Of a DNA stretch of 64,000 nucleotides, positions 38,049 through 47,835 are shown one piece after another. The translations under genes were made by a program, and so were the position numbers. The notes below the pieces were generated by a model. The model made no database searches and had not been told where the DNA came from. It saw only the letters and a program-made list of their open reading frames with translations. Source of the stretch: Streptomyces sp. DvalAA-43 (GTDB lineage: Bacteria > Actinomycetota > Actinomycetes > Streptomycetales > Streptomycetaceae); NCBI RefSeq assembly GCF_900091725.1, contig NZ_FMBW01000040.1, positions 248,001-312,000 of the forward strand, in the 5' to 3' direction. Each line of letters opens with the position of its first letter. The first letter of the stretch is position 1.

Positions 38049-38503
38049 TGAGCGGCTCACGGGTGATCGAGGGCAAGGCCACTCCGCGCGGGCGCTTCCC
38101 CCATGTGAAGGTCGTCGGGGACCTGGTGTTCGTCTCCGGGACCAGTTCGCGCCGGCCCGACAACACGTTCGTGGGGGTCGAGGCCGATGAGTTCGGCACC
38201 ACGGAGCTGGACATCCGGGCCCAGACCCGGGCGGTGATCGAGAACATCCGGGACATCCTCGCCGAGGTGGGCGCCGAGCTCTCCGACATCGCCCAGATCA
38301 CCACCTATCTGGTGTCCATGAACGACTTCGGCGGATACAACGAGGTCTACGGCGAGTTCTTCGACGAGCGGGGACCGACCCGGACGACCGTCGCGGTGCA
38401 CCAGCTGCCGCATCCCCATCTGCTGATCGAGATCCAGGCCGTCGCCCATCTGCCGCGGCCCCGCCCGTCACACACAGACCACAGCACGGAGGTGCCGTCA
38501 TGA
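38048..38503 (+). CDS. RidA-family 2-aminomuconate deaminase
   Basis: 151 residues, YjgF/RidA fold. [14 protein letters not shown], the conserved Arg region ([19 protein letters not shown]), [22 protein letters not shown] and [21 protein letters not shown] match the branch that includes 2-aminomuconate deaminase. In place between the decarboxylase and dioxygenase genes it should hydrolyse 2-aminomuconate to 4-oxalocrotonate and ammonia. General RidA enamine deaminases are shorter (about 130 residues); the C-terminal tail here is extra. Start and stop overlap both neighbours. Confidence 0.9.
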   Translation: MSGSRVIEGKATPRGRFPHVKVVGDLVFVSGTSSRRPDNTFVGVEADEFGTTELDIRAQTRAVIENIRDILAEVGAELSDIAQITTYLVSMNDFGGYNEVYGEFFDERGPTRTTVAVHQLPHPHLLIEIQAVAHLPRPRPSHTDHSTEVPS

Positions 38504-39021
38504 CCGCCATTCCCCCGGTCATCGATTTCCAGGGCTGGATCACCGAGCACGAGCACCTGCTCAAGCCGCCGGTGAACAACCGCACCATGTCCCTGGGCCA
38601 GGACTTCATCGTCCAGGTCGTCGGCGGGCCCAACCAGCGGACCGATTTCCACCTCGACCCGTACGAGGAGTGGTTCTACCAGGTCAAGGGCGATATGCAC
38701 GTCAACCTCATGACCGAGGACGGACCGCGGACCGTACACATCCGGCAGGGCGAGGTCTGGCTGCTGCCCGGCAATGTGCCGCACTCCCCGCAGCGGCCGG
38801 ACGCCGGTTCGATCGGGCTGGTCATCGAGCGGGTCCGGGAGGAGGGCACCCTGGAGAAGTTCCAGTGGTACTGCCCCGAGTGCGCCACGAAGATCCATGA
38901 GGTCGAACTCCAGGTGCGGGACATCGTCGCGGATCTGCCGCCGGTCTTCGCCGAGTTCTACGGCGACGAGACGGCGCGCACGTGCCCCGAGTGCGGTGCT
39001 CTGCATCCCGGGAAGGGCTGA
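38500..39021 (+). CDS. 3-hydroxyanthranilate 3,4-dioxygenase
   Basis: 173 residues, cupin extradiol dioxygenase. The iron ligands H51, E57 and H95 fall exactly where they do in characterised bacterial enzymes ([24 protein letters not shown]). The C-terminal rubredoxin-like iron site has two CxxC pairs (YCPECATK and TCPECGALH), a feature of the bacterial form. It opens the ring of 3-hydroxyanthranilate to 2-amino-3-carboxymuconate semialdehyde with O2. The ATG overlaps the deaminase stop (ATGA), and the decarboxylase begins two bases after its stop. Confidence 0.96.
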   Translation: MTAIPPVIDFQGWITEHEHLLKPPVNNRTMSLGQDFIVQVVGGPNQRTDFHLDPYEEWFYQVKGDMHVNLMTEDGPRTVHIRQGEVWLLPGNVPHSPQRPDAGSIGLVIERVREEGTLEKFQWYCPECATKIHEVELQVRDIVADLPPVFAEFYGDETARTCPECGALHPGKG

Positions 39022-39023
39022 GC

Positions 39024-40034
39024 GTGGACCGCACGATCGACGTACACACGCATTACGTTCCGCGCGGCTGGCCGGATCTGACGGCGGAGGCCGGTCCGGA
39101 CGCTCCCTGGCTGCGGATCGAGTCCGAGTCCGACGCCATGATCATGATGGGTTCCAAGGAGTTCCGGCGGATCCAGGCCGATGCCTGGGACGCCGGGACC
39201 CGGCTGCGGGACATGGACGCGGACGGAGTGCACCGTCAAGTGGTCTCCCCCACACCGGCGTTCTTCACCTACGGGCGCAGCGGGGCCGAGGCCGCCAAGG
39301 TCTCGCGGATCTTCAACGATCTCGCGCTGGAGATCACCGCTCCGGCACCGGACCGGCTGATCCCGTTCTGCCAGGTGCCGTTGCAGGATCCCGACGCGGC
39401 CTGCCGCGAGCTGGAGCGGAGCATCGCCAACGGGCACCGGGGGGTGGAGATCGGCAACCATGTCGGGGATCGCGACCTGGACAGCGAAGGGGTCGTCACC
39501 TTCCTCCAGCACTGCGCCTCGCTCGATGTGCCGGTGTTCGTGCACCCCTGGGACATGGCGAGTTCGCCGCGACTGGACCGGTGGATGGCGCAGTGGCTCA
39601 CGGCCATGCCCGCCGAGACCCACCTGTCGATCCTCGCGCTGATCCTGGGCGGGGTCTTCGACCGGATCGACGACCGGCTGAAGATCTGTTTCGCGCACGG
39701 CGGCGGCTCGTTCGCGTTCTGGCTCGGCCGGATGGAGAACGCCTGGCACGGCAGGAACGATGTCATCGGCACCTCGGAGCGCCCGCCCTCGCACTATCTG
39801 GGCCGGTTCTACGTCGATTCGGTCGTCTTCGACGACCGGGCCCTGCGGCTGCTGGTCGACACGGTCGGTGCGGACCGGGTGATGGTGGGCAGCGACTATC
39901 CGTACCCGCTGGGGGAACGGCCGGTCGGCCAGGTGGTCCGCAAGAGCGCCTTCCTCGACGACCGCAGCCGGGAGCTGATCACGCACGGCAACGCGGAACG
40001 CTTCCTGGGGCTGACGGGGGCGGACACGGCCTGA
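39024..40034 (+). CDS. Aminocarboxymuconate-semialdehyde decarboxylase
   Basis: 336 residues, amidohydrolase-fold zinc decarboxylase (ACMSD). The metal site HTH at the start (TIDVHTHYVPRGWP), FVHPWDM, FAHGGGSFAFWLGR and the Asp of MVGSDYPYPLG are present. It removes CO2 from 2-amino-3-carboxymuconate semialdehyde, diverting it from quinolinate to 2-aminomuconate semialdehyde. The GTG at 39024 (MDRTIDVHTHY) is chosen; longer starts would run into the dioxygenase. Last gene of the operon, followed by a strong hairpin at 40181-40211. Confidence 0.95.
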   Translation: MDRTIDVHTHYVPRGWPDLTAEAGPDAPWLRIESESDAMIMMGSKEFRRIQADAWDAGTRLRDMDADGVHRQVVSPTPAFFTYGRSGAEAAKVSRIFNDLALEITAPAPDRLIPFCQVPLQDPDAACRELERSIANGHRGVEIGNHVGDRDLDSEGVVTFLQHCASLDVPVFVHPWDMASSPRLDRWMAQWLTAMPAETHLSILALILGGVFDRIDDRLKICFAHGGGSFAFWLGRMENAWHGRNDVIGTSERPPSHYLGRFYVDSVVFDDRALRLLVDTVGADRVMVGSDYPYPLGERPVGQVVRKSAFLDDRSRELITHGNAERFLGLTGADTA

Positions 40035-40180
40035 GGCTGTTCCGGGCCGGGAATCGTGTTCATGCGGCCGACGCGGCGTTCGAGGTGTCGGCGGCCGTTC
40101 TCGCGCGCACCTCTTCTCCTCCGCACCTCTTGTGCGCGGTTCTCGTCCCATGCGCCGTGTCCGCGTCCACGGCGTGGAGC

Positions 40181-40211
40181 GGGCCGCACCCGTCCCCCGG
40201 GTGCGGCCCGT
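40181..40211. terminator. 13-bp perfect terminator
   Basis: CGGGCCGCACCCG (40181-40193) and CGGGTGCGGCCCG (40199-40211) around a TCCCC loop, followed by TTCCTCCC. It separates the convergent catabolic operon and acyl-CoA oxidase gene. Confidence 0.88.
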
Positions 40212-40229
40212 TCCTCCCTGCCCGGGGGC

Positions 40230-42050
40230 TCACCCGGGCAGCAGGGCGTCGTCGAAGCCCCCGGGGCGGTTGATGGGATGGTCGAGGAGAACCTCGTCCG
40301 CGATGGCGAATCCGTTCGTGAGGGTCATGGCGTGGGGTGCGAGGTCCTCGACGGCGCTCTCGGCCGCGTCGGGAAGCCGCCTCACCTGATCATTGGTCAG
40401 ATATCCCTCCGCGAGCAGGTCTCCGCTGTGCGCCGCGACACGGCGCAGGGCGAACAGGCGGTGCAGCAGAAGCAACTGGCGCCGCGCCTCGGGGTCCGGA
40501 GCCTGGGCGGCCGCGTCCAGAAGAGCTTGGGCGGCCTGGGCGTGGGCGTAGGCGTCGACCAGTTCCAGAGCCGGTGTGACGGTGGCGTTCCATCGGTTGA
40601 GGGGATCGCCGGCCTTTCCGCTGCGCAGGCGGGTACGTGCGCGCTGGTGCCAGATGCGCTCGATGCCCGCCAACAGGTCCTGGAGGAAGTCCGGGTCGCC
40701 GAGGTCGCGGTCCCCGGGCGCCGCCTCATGGGGCTCCTTCGGGGTGAAGTGTCCGAGGAGCATCTCGCCGGCGGCCTTGACCCAGATGACAAGGTTGTCG
40801 CCTTCCGCCGTGATGGTCCCCTCGTTGGCTGCCAGCTGGCCCGCGATTCCGTTGGCCAGAAAGAGCCCCTGCGCGCCGCAGCGTTCGCGGCACTCGGTCA
40901 TGACGGCGCGGGCCCGCCAGGTGATCCAGCCCTTGGCTATGGCGGCGAACCGCTCGCCGCTCTCCCGCTCCGACTCCGGTGCCTGCGCCCACCGCCGTAC
41001 CGCGGCCCGGTGCAGAAGGGTCGCGGCGTAGCCGGTGGCGAGGGCGTCGACGAGCGGGGCGTGGTGGCTGCGGTGAGCGAACAACGGGACGCTGCCGCGG
41101 GCCGACACACCGGAGGTCTGCCGTGTATGGGCATGCCGTACGGCCACGGCGAGCGCGTGGCGCATGACACCGAGGCTGTAGCCGCTCATGCAGAGCTTGC
41201 CGGCGGTGACGCGGCCGATGGAGTGCAGAAAACGCTTGCGGGGGCTGCCGATCGAGCTGGTGAAGTCGCCTTCCGGCGTGAGGCGCCCGTGGTCGGACTG
41301 CAGGAGTGCGTCGTACGGCAGCCGGACGTGGTCGAAGGAGGTGACGGAGTGGTCGACAGGGGCGGTGGCCGTCTGCGGCAGCCTGCGTATCCCGACTCCG
41401 GGCATGGGGAGCCCGGCGTCGTCGCTGAGCCGGGTGAGGAACAGGAAGACGCCCCGGTCCTTGCCGTCCGTGATCAGCCGGGCGGCGACGACAGCGGACT
41501 TGGGACCGCCGGTGGAGCTGGTGTTCGGCATGAACTTGGCCGCGGCCGCACGGGGAGTGTGCAGCACGAACTCGCCCGTGGTGCGGTCGTACGTGGCGGT
41601 GGTCTCCAGCTGCGAGGCGCTGTTGCCGTGCCCGGCCTCCGTGCACAGGAACGTTCCCGTACGCCGCAGACGGGCGAACTCCCCCAGGTCGCGCTTCGGA
41701 CCCGATGCGTGGTCGACGAGGCTGCCGAGGAAGAGGTTGTAGTGGATGCTCGCCACGGTTCCCAGGCCCGCGTCCACCGGGCCGACCCATTCGTGGAGTG
41801 CCGCGAGTCGTTCCACGTCGGCCACGAAGTCCTCCGGTTCTTCGAGCGCCTCGTTGATCAGGTGTAAACGCTCGTAGGACAGCGCGGCGCGTTCATCGGG
41901 TGACAGCCCTTCCCGGAAGCGGAACGGCTCGGTGCTGAACAGCTTGCGCCAGGGCTCGTGGAGCTGCGCCAGTTGTTCGCCGAAGAGCGCCCGCGTCAGC
42001 GCGGCAACGGTTGAAGTCGCCTGGTCAGAGGGGAGAGAGGTGTTGATCAC
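40230..42050 (-). CDS. Acyl-CoA oxidase family flavoprotein
   Basis: 606 residues, the peroxisomal acyl-CoA oxidase type rather than ordinary acyl-CoA dehydrogenase. FLCTEAGHGNSASQLETTATYD is split across the flavin-binding region, FMPNTSSTGGPKSAVVAARL follows, and the catalytic Glu is E416 in AEGDNLVIWVKAAGEM. It uses FAD and O2 and produces H2O2 and an enoyl-CoA; some relatives act in secondary metabolism. The GTG at 42050 lies within an inverted repeat. The adjacent LysR gene is upstream on the same strand. Substrate unknown; a link to the catabolic operon is not proven. Confidence 0.85.
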   Translation of the reverse strand: MINTSLPSDQATSTVAALTRALFGEQLAQLHEPWRKLFSTEPFRFREGLSPDERAALSYERLHLINEALEEPEDFVADVERLAALHEWVGPVDAGLGTVASIHYNLFLGSLVDHASGPKRDLGEFARLRRTGTFLCTEAGHGNSASQLETTATYDRTTGEFVLHTPRAAAAKFMPNTSSTGGPKSAVVAARLITDGKDRGVFLFLTRLSDDAGLPMPGVGIRRLPQTATAPVDHSVTSFDHVRLPYDALLQSDHGRLTPEGDFTSSIGSPRKRFLHSIGRVTAGKLCMSGYSLGVMRHALAVAVRHAHTRQTSGVSARGSVPLFAHRSHHAPLVDALATGYAATLLHRAAVRRWAQAPESERESGERFAAIAKGWITWRARAVMTECRERCGAQGLFLANGIAGQLAANEGTITAEGDNLVIWVKAAGEMLLGHFTPKEPHEAAPGDRDLGDPDFLQDLLAGIERIWHQRARTRLRSGKAGDPLNRWNATVTPALELVDAYAHAQAAQALLDAAAQAPDPEARRQLLLLHRLFALRRVAAHSGDLLAEGYLTNDQVRRLPDAAESAVEDLAPHAMTLTNGFAIADEVLLDHPINRPGGFDDALLPG

Positions 42051-42101
42051 GCTTCGGAACGCTAGCTCATACGTTCGGTGAGCACGGCGTGATGATCAAC
42101 A
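42040..42101. repeat. Inverted repeat across the acyl-CoA oxidase start
   Basis: GTGTTGATCA (42040-42049) and TGATCAACAC (42092-42101) are perfect 10-base complements, with nested TCGGAACG/CGTTCGG. The left arm contains the oxidase start codon. It could be a regulator site or an mRNA structure. Confidence 0.5.
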
Positions 42102-42208
42102 CGATTGAGATCATGGAAAGGGCGGTACATGCCCGCCCCGAGGCACCGGCAGTCCTGCTCGGTGCAGGGAATGTGCGGGGGGCCAAAACGCAGTGGCCGC
42201 CCGGTCCG

Positions 42209-43165
42209 TCAGCGCGGGAGGGAGTCGTCGCCGTCCGTGCCCTGCGGGGCCATTCCGGCGGCGATGTCCTCCAGGCTCCGGATCAGCGCCTGCGCGGAGG
42301 GGCCCAGCGCGCGGGCGGCCGACAGGGTCAGCCCGACGCTGTGGCCGATCGGGTCCAGCGGTACCGCCAGCCTGACGATCCGGGTGTCATCCCGGGTGAT
42401 CAGGCTGGGCAGCGCCGCCACGACGTCGGTCTCCAAAAGGAGTTGACGGACCGTCAGGAATGAGGTCGTCTCGACCCGGTTCATCGGCAGCGGCATGCCG
42501 TGCCGGGCGAAGAACTCCTCGATCTCCCGTCGCAACGCGGTCTCCGCGCCCGGCAGGATCCAGGGATAGTCCGGCAGGTCCGCGAGCTCCACCGCGCTCT
42601 GCCCGGCCAGCGGGTGCGAGGCCCTGACCACGAGTTCGACCGACTCGTCGTAGAGCTTGCGGCGTACCGTCCGCTCGTCGGAGGGGACGGTGAGCCGGCC
42701 GACGACGAAGTCGATCCGGCCGGCCTCCAGCTCCAGGAGCAGAGCCTCCGGCGACGCCTCCCGGACGATCACCGTCAGATAGGGGCGCTTCTTCTTGATG
42801 TCGGCGATGGCCCGCGGCAGGAGCACATTGGAACCGGCCAGATGGGTGCCGACGATGACCGTGCCGCGGTCGGCGTCGGCCAGCTCCACCACATGGCGGC
42901 CCGCCTGCGCGAGCTGGGCGAGCACGGACCGGGCGTGCTCGGTGAAGGCCTCTCCGAACACGGTGGCGGTGACGCCCCGGGGTCCGCGTTCGTAGAGCGG
43001 GACGCCGAGGATGTCCTCCAGCTCGTGCAGACTGCGGGTGGCGGCGGGCTGGGTCACATGGAGCTCCGCGGCGGCGCCGACGACACTTCCCTGCCGGGAG
43101 AGCGCGTCGACGAGGACCAGGTGGCGGAGCTTCAGCCGGCCGTCGAGGAGACGCGGGATCTTCAC
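42209..43165 (-). CDS. LysR-family regulator
   Basis: 318 residues, PcaQ/GbpR-like LTTR. The N-terminal winged helix is clear (LRHLVLVDALSRQGSVVGAAAELHVTQPAATRSLHELE), followed by a two-subdomain effector region (GTVIVGTHLAGSNVLLPRA ... VVAALPSLITRDDTR). This group often controls aromatic-acid catabolism (protocatechuate, gallate). It sits upstream of the acyl-CoA oxidase and about 2 kb past the 3-hydroxyanthranilate operon, the nearest regulator to that operon. GTG start. Confidence 0.9.
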   Translation of the reverse strand: MKIPRLLDGRLKLRHLVLVDALSRQGSVVGAAAELHVTQPAATRSLHELEDILGVPLYERGPRGVTATVFGEAFTEHARSVLAQLAQAGRHVVELADADRGTVIVGTHLAGSNVLLPRAIADIKKKRPYLTVIVREASPEALLLELEAGRIDFVVGRLTVPSDERTVRRKLYDESVELVVRASHPLAGQSAVELADLPDYPWILPGAETALRREIEEFFARHGMPLPMNRVETTSFLTVRQLLLETDVVAALPSLITRDDTRIVRLAVPLDPIGHSVGLTLSAARALGPSAQALIRSLEDIAAGMAPQGTDGDDSLPR

Positions 43166-43222
43166 GTCACGACCCTATCCACGTCCGCCGGGGACGGGGC
43201 GGGCGACCCTGGACCGTACGGA

Positions 43223-43253
43223 ACGGGCAGCGGGCCCGTATCGCGCTGCCCGT
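43223..43253 (-). terminator. Hairpin after the flavoprotein gene
   Basis: ACGGGCAGCG (43223-43232) pairs with CGCTGCCCGT (43244-43253), a perfect 10-pair stem with an 11-base loop, downstream of the minus-strand flavoprotein stop and of the tandem repeats. Confidence 0.6.
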
Positions 43254-43254
43254 C

Positions 43255-43347
43255 GACGGGCGGCGGGCCGGTACCAGTGCCCATGGACGGGCGGCGGGCC
43301 TGTACCAGTGCCCATGGACGGGCGGCGGGCCGGTACCGGTGCCCGTT
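43255..43347. repeat. 31-bp tandem repeat, three copies
   Basis: Three 31-base units start at 43255, 43286 and 43317. Unit 2 differs from unit 1 by one base and unit 3 by a few. Each begins GACGGGCGGCGGGCC and contains a GGTACC-like core. They fill the spacer after the flavoprotein gene. There are no unique spacers between units, so it is not a CRISPR. Confidence 0.9.
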
Positions 43348-43369
43348 CTGCCCGCCCCGGCCGACCGTC

Positions 43370-45025
43370 CTATCCGACCGCCTTCGCCGCCGCCCGCCCC
43401 GCCGCGCGGCCGGAGAATATGCAGCCGCCGAGGAAGGTCCCTTCCAGCGAGCGGTAGCCGTGCACCCCGCCGCCGCCGAACCCGGCCGCCTCCCCCGCCG
43501 CGTACACACCGGCCAGGGGGGTGCCGTCCGCGGTCAGTACCCGGGAGGACAGGTCGGTCTCCAGCCCGCCGAGCGACTTGCGGGTCAGGATGTTCAGCCG
43601 TACGGCGATCAGCGGGCCGGCCTTGGGGTCGAGGATGCGGTGCGGCGCGGCCGTGCGGATCAGCTTGTCGCCGAGGTAGGCGCGGGCCCCGTGGATCGCG
43701 GTGATCTGGAGGTCCTTGGTGAACGGGTTGGCGATCTCGCGGTCGCGTGCGGTGATCTCGCGGCGCAGTTCGGCCTCGTCGATCAGCGCCTCCCCGGTGA
43801 GCGCGTTCATGCCCCGGACGAGCGCGGCGAGGTCCTTCTCGACGACGAAGTCCACTCCGTTGTCCATGAACGCCTTCACCGGGGCCGGTACGTCGGCCCG
43901 CGCCCGGCCGATCACGTCGCGGATCGACTTTCCGGTCAGATCCGGGTTCTGCTCGGAGCCGGAGAGCGCGAACTCCTTGCCGATGATCCTCCGGTCGAGG
44001 ACGAACCAGGTGTGGTCGTGGCCGGACCTCATGATGTGTTCGAGGGTGCCGAGGGTGTCGAAGCCCGGGAAGAGCGGGACCGGCAGCCGCTTGCCGCGGG
44101 CGTCGAACCAGAGCGAGGACGGTCCGGGCAGGATCCGGATGCCGTGCTTGGCCCAGATCGGGTTCCAGTTCTCGATGCCCTCGGTGTAGTGCCACATCCG
44201 GTCGCGGTTGATGTGGTGGGCGCCCGCCTCCTCGGCGATGCCGAGCATGAGCCCGTCGACATGGGCGGGTACGCCGGAGAGCATCTTCGCGGGCGGGGTG
44301 CCGAGCCGGGCGGGCCACTGCTTGCGCACCAGGTCGTGGTTGCCGCCGATGCCGCCGGAGGTGACGATCACCGCCTGGGCCCTCAGCTCGAAGGTGCCGG
44401 TCGCCCGGCGGCTGCTCGCGGTGCCCCGGGCGGCGGCGCTCGGTTCCAGCACCTCGCCGGTGACCGTGTCGACGACGCCCGCGGTGCGGCCCAGGCCGGT
44501 GACCCGGTGGCGGAACGCGAACGTCACGAGCCCCTTGGCGACGCCCGCGCGGACCCGGCGCTCGAAGGGGGCGACGATGCCGGGGCCGGTGCCCCAGGTG
44601 ATGTGGAAGCGGGGTACGGAGTTGCCGTGGCCGGTCGCGTCGTAGCCGCCGCGCTCGGCCCAGCCGACGACGGGGAAGATCCGCACCCCCTGGGCGTGCA
44701 GCCAGGAGCGCTTCTCACCGGCCGCGAAGTCGACGTACGCCTCGGCCCACTTCCGCGGCCAGTGGTCCTCCTCGCGGTCGAAGCCCGCCGTGCCGAGCCA
44801 GTCCTGGAGGGCCAGCTCATGGCTGTCCTTCACCCGCATGCGGCGCTGCTCGGGCGAGTCGACGAGGAAGAGGCCGCCGAAGGACCAGTGCGCCTGGCCG
44901 CCGAGGGACTGCTCGGGCTCCTGGTCGAGCAGGATCACCGAGCGGCCCGCGTCCACCAGCTCGGCGGTGGCCACCAGACCGGCGAGCCCGGCCCCGATCA
45001 CGATCACATCAGCGTCGTACGCCAT
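43370..45025 (-). CDS. FAD-binding dehydrogenase, 3-ketosteroid-dehydrogenase-like
   Basis: 551 residues. The FAD dinucleotide fold starts at once (DVIVIGAGLAGLVATAELVDAG with a terminal acidic residue further on). The family-specific GGQAHWSFGGLFLVDSPEQRRM and the C-terminal GEAAGFGGGGVHGYRSLEG complete the fumarate-reductase/KSTD-like architecture. The substrate is unknown; related proteins desaturate steroids or reduce enones. A 3alpha,20beta-hydroxysteroid-dehydrogenase-like gene lies 2 kb away, which favours a steroid or terpenoid role (inference). The ATG at 45025 (MAYDADVIV) has AAGGA eight to nine bases upstream, better than an ATG at 45034. Confidence 0.88.
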   Translation of the reverse strand: MAYDADVIVIGAGLAGLVATAELVDAGRSVILLDQEPEQSLGGQAHWSFGGLFLVDSPEQRRMRVKDSHELALQDWLGTAGFDREEDHWPRKWAEAYVDFAAGEKRSWLHAQGVRIFPVVGWAERGGYDATGHGNSVPRFHITWGTGPGIVAPFERRVRAGVAKGLVTFAFRHRVTGLGRTAGVVDTVTGEVLEPSAAARGTASSRRATGTFELRAQAVIVTSGGIGGNHDLVRKQWPARLGTPPAKMLSGVPAHVDGLMLGIAEEAGAHHINRDRMWHYTEGIENWNPIWAKHGIRILPGPSSLWFDARGKRLPVPLFPGFDTLGTLEHIMRSGHDHTWFVLDRRIIGKEFALSGSEQNPDLTGKSIRDVIGRARADVPAPVKAFMDNGVDFVVEKDLAALVRGMNALTGEALIDEAELRREITARDREIANPFTKDLQITAIHGARAYLGDKLIRTAAPHRILDPKAGPLIAVRLNILTRKSLGGLETDLSSRVLTADGTPLAGVYAAGEAAGFGGGGVHGYRSLEGTFLGGCIFSGRAAGRAAAKAVG

Positions 45026-45083
45026 GGGTTCCATCCTTGTCGGGGCGATCCGGTCACGGCCGCGGTCCCTCTCCGGCGCTGTG

Positions 45084-45113
45084 CCGGAGACGTCCCCGGA
45101 GACGTCCCCGGAG
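45084..45113. repeat. 12-bp tandem repeat, 2.5 copies
   Basis: CCGGAGACGTCC is repeated at 45084 and 45096 and begins a third time at 45108, in the divergent spacer upstream of the flavoprotein gene. Confidence 0.8.
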
Positions 45114-45210
45114 CCGGAAGTTACTCGTGCGTCAGATCTTCTGCACCGGCCGCTGCGGCGTCAACCGCCCGGTCGGCCGCGCTCCGGCCGCACCCGTGGG
45201 ACACAGGCGC

Positions 45211-45221
45211 TATCGTCGATA
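45211..45221. promoter_or_regulatory. TATCGTCGATA palindrome before the DMT gene
   Basis: An 11-base palindrome followed by an AT-rich stretch (CAAATCA), 38 bases upstream of the transporter start. Operator or promoter candidate. Confidence 0.4.
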
Positions 45222-45258
45222 CAAATCACCCACTTCTGGCCTGACTTGAGGTAGAAGC

Positions 45259-46152
45259 GTGTCGGTGCTGGTCCTCGTGCTCGCCGTGAGTGCCGCCTGC
45301 TGCCTGGGCTTCGGTTTCGTCCTGCAGCAGGCCGCCGCCTCGCACGCCCCGAGGAGCGACTATCTCTCGCCCCGGCTGCTGCTGGACCTGATGCGGGTGC
45401 CGAGCTGGCTGGCCGGGATCGGGCTGATGGTCTGCGGCATGGTGCTGGGCGCCCTGGCCCTGGGCAAGGGCGAGGTGTCCGTCGTCGAACCCCTCCTCGC
45501 GACCAATCTGCTCTTCGCGATGGCCCTGTCACGCCATCGCACCGGCCAGCGGCTCGGCCGTCAGGGCTGGGCCGGGCTCTGGCTGCTGGCCGGCGGGGTC
45601 GCCGCCTTTCTGCTGGCGGGCCAGCCGCAGGGCGGCGCGGCGGTGACCAGTCCGCTGCGGCACTGGCTGGTGATCGGCGTGGTCGTGGGCACCGCACTGC
45701 TGCTGACCGCCGTCGCCAAACGCTCCCGTTCGACGGCCGCCCCCGCGCTGCTCGCGGTGGCGGCCGGGCTGCTGTACGGACTCCAGGACGCGCTCACCCG
45801 GGTCAGCGGCCAGCGGCTGTCCGGCGGCGGGTGGACGGCGCTGGTGACGGGGTGGCAGCCGTACGCGGTGGTGGTGCTGGGGGTGACGGGGCTGCTGCTG
45901 GTGCAGAGCGCTTTCGAGACGGGCCCGCTCCGGGTCTCGCTGCCCCCGCTGACCGCCTCCCAGCCACTGGCCGGGATCGCCTGCGGCGTCGGCTTCCTCG
46001 GCGACCGGCTGCGCACCGACACCGGCGCGCTGGCCTGGCAGGCCGCCGGTCTCGCGGCGATCGTCATCGGGATCGTGCTGCTCGGGCTGCATCCGGCGAT
46101 GCCGGAGGGGCCGGTGGGCGGGCGCCGCGAGAAGAGCCTCCAGCCGAACTGA
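45259..46152 (+). CDS. DMT superfamily membrane transporter
   Basis: 297 residues with about 9-10 hydrophobic helices, EamA/NIPA-like drug-metabolite transporter fold. Notable motifs are CLGFGFVLQQAAASHAPRSD and LGKGEVSVVEPLLATNLLFA, and a C-terminal cytoplasmic tail. Many small multi-copy actinobacterial proteins of this type are uncharacterised. The GTG at 45259 is close to AGG at 45248. Divergent from the flavoprotein gene with 233 bases between. Substrate unknown. Confidence 0.85.
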   Translation: MSVLVLVLAVSAACCLGFGFVLQQAAASHAPRSDYLSPRLLLDLMRVPSWLAGIGLMVCGMVLGALALGKGEVSVVEPLLATNLLFAMALSRHRTGQRLGRQGWAGLWLLAGGVAAFLLAGQPQGGAAVTSPLRHWLVIGVVVGTALLLTAVAKRSRSTAAPALLAVAAGLLYGLQDALTRVSGQRLSGGGWTALVTGWQPYAVVVLGVTGLLLVQSAFETGPLRVSLPPLTASQPLAGIACGVGFLGDRLRTDTGALAWQAAGLAAIVIGIVLLGLHPAMPEGPVGGRREKSLQPN

Positions 46153-46167
46153 GCGGGCCGTCCGGTC

Positions 46168-46214
46168 CGGGGAGGCCGCCCGCACTGGTTGCGGGGAGGC
46201 CGCCCGCACTGGTT
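46168..46214. repeat. 23-bp tandem direct repeat
   Basis: Two identical 23-base units (46168-46190 and 46192-46214, starting CGGGGAGGCCGCCC) lie directly before the TetR promoter region, in the spacer after the transporter gene. Confidence 0.9.
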
Positions 46215-46219
46215 TTTAA

Positions 46220-46234
46220 TAATGGCCAGCATTA
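46220..46234. promoter_or_regulatory. Candidate TetR operator
   Basis: TAATG-GCCAG-CATTA is a 15-base palindrome in an AT-rich patch 11 bases before the TetR start, well placed for autorepression. Confidence 0.55.
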
Positions 46235-46244
46235 CAGTGGCCCC

Positions 46245-47795
<1,551 letters not shown>

Positions 47796-47835
47796 CGGTG
47801 ATCGTCCCGTGATGGTCTGATGTTGGATGAGGAGC

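Noticed and set aside
42089..42208. Short plus-strand gene starting MMINTIEIMERAVHARPE
   Set aside because: The frame immediately runs antisense into the LysR gene, has no ribosome site and its start is explained by the inverted repeat shared with the acyl-CoA oxidase start.
43255..43347. Possible CRISPR array
   Set aside because: Units are directly adjacent with no unique spacers, only three copies exist, and no cas gene is present.
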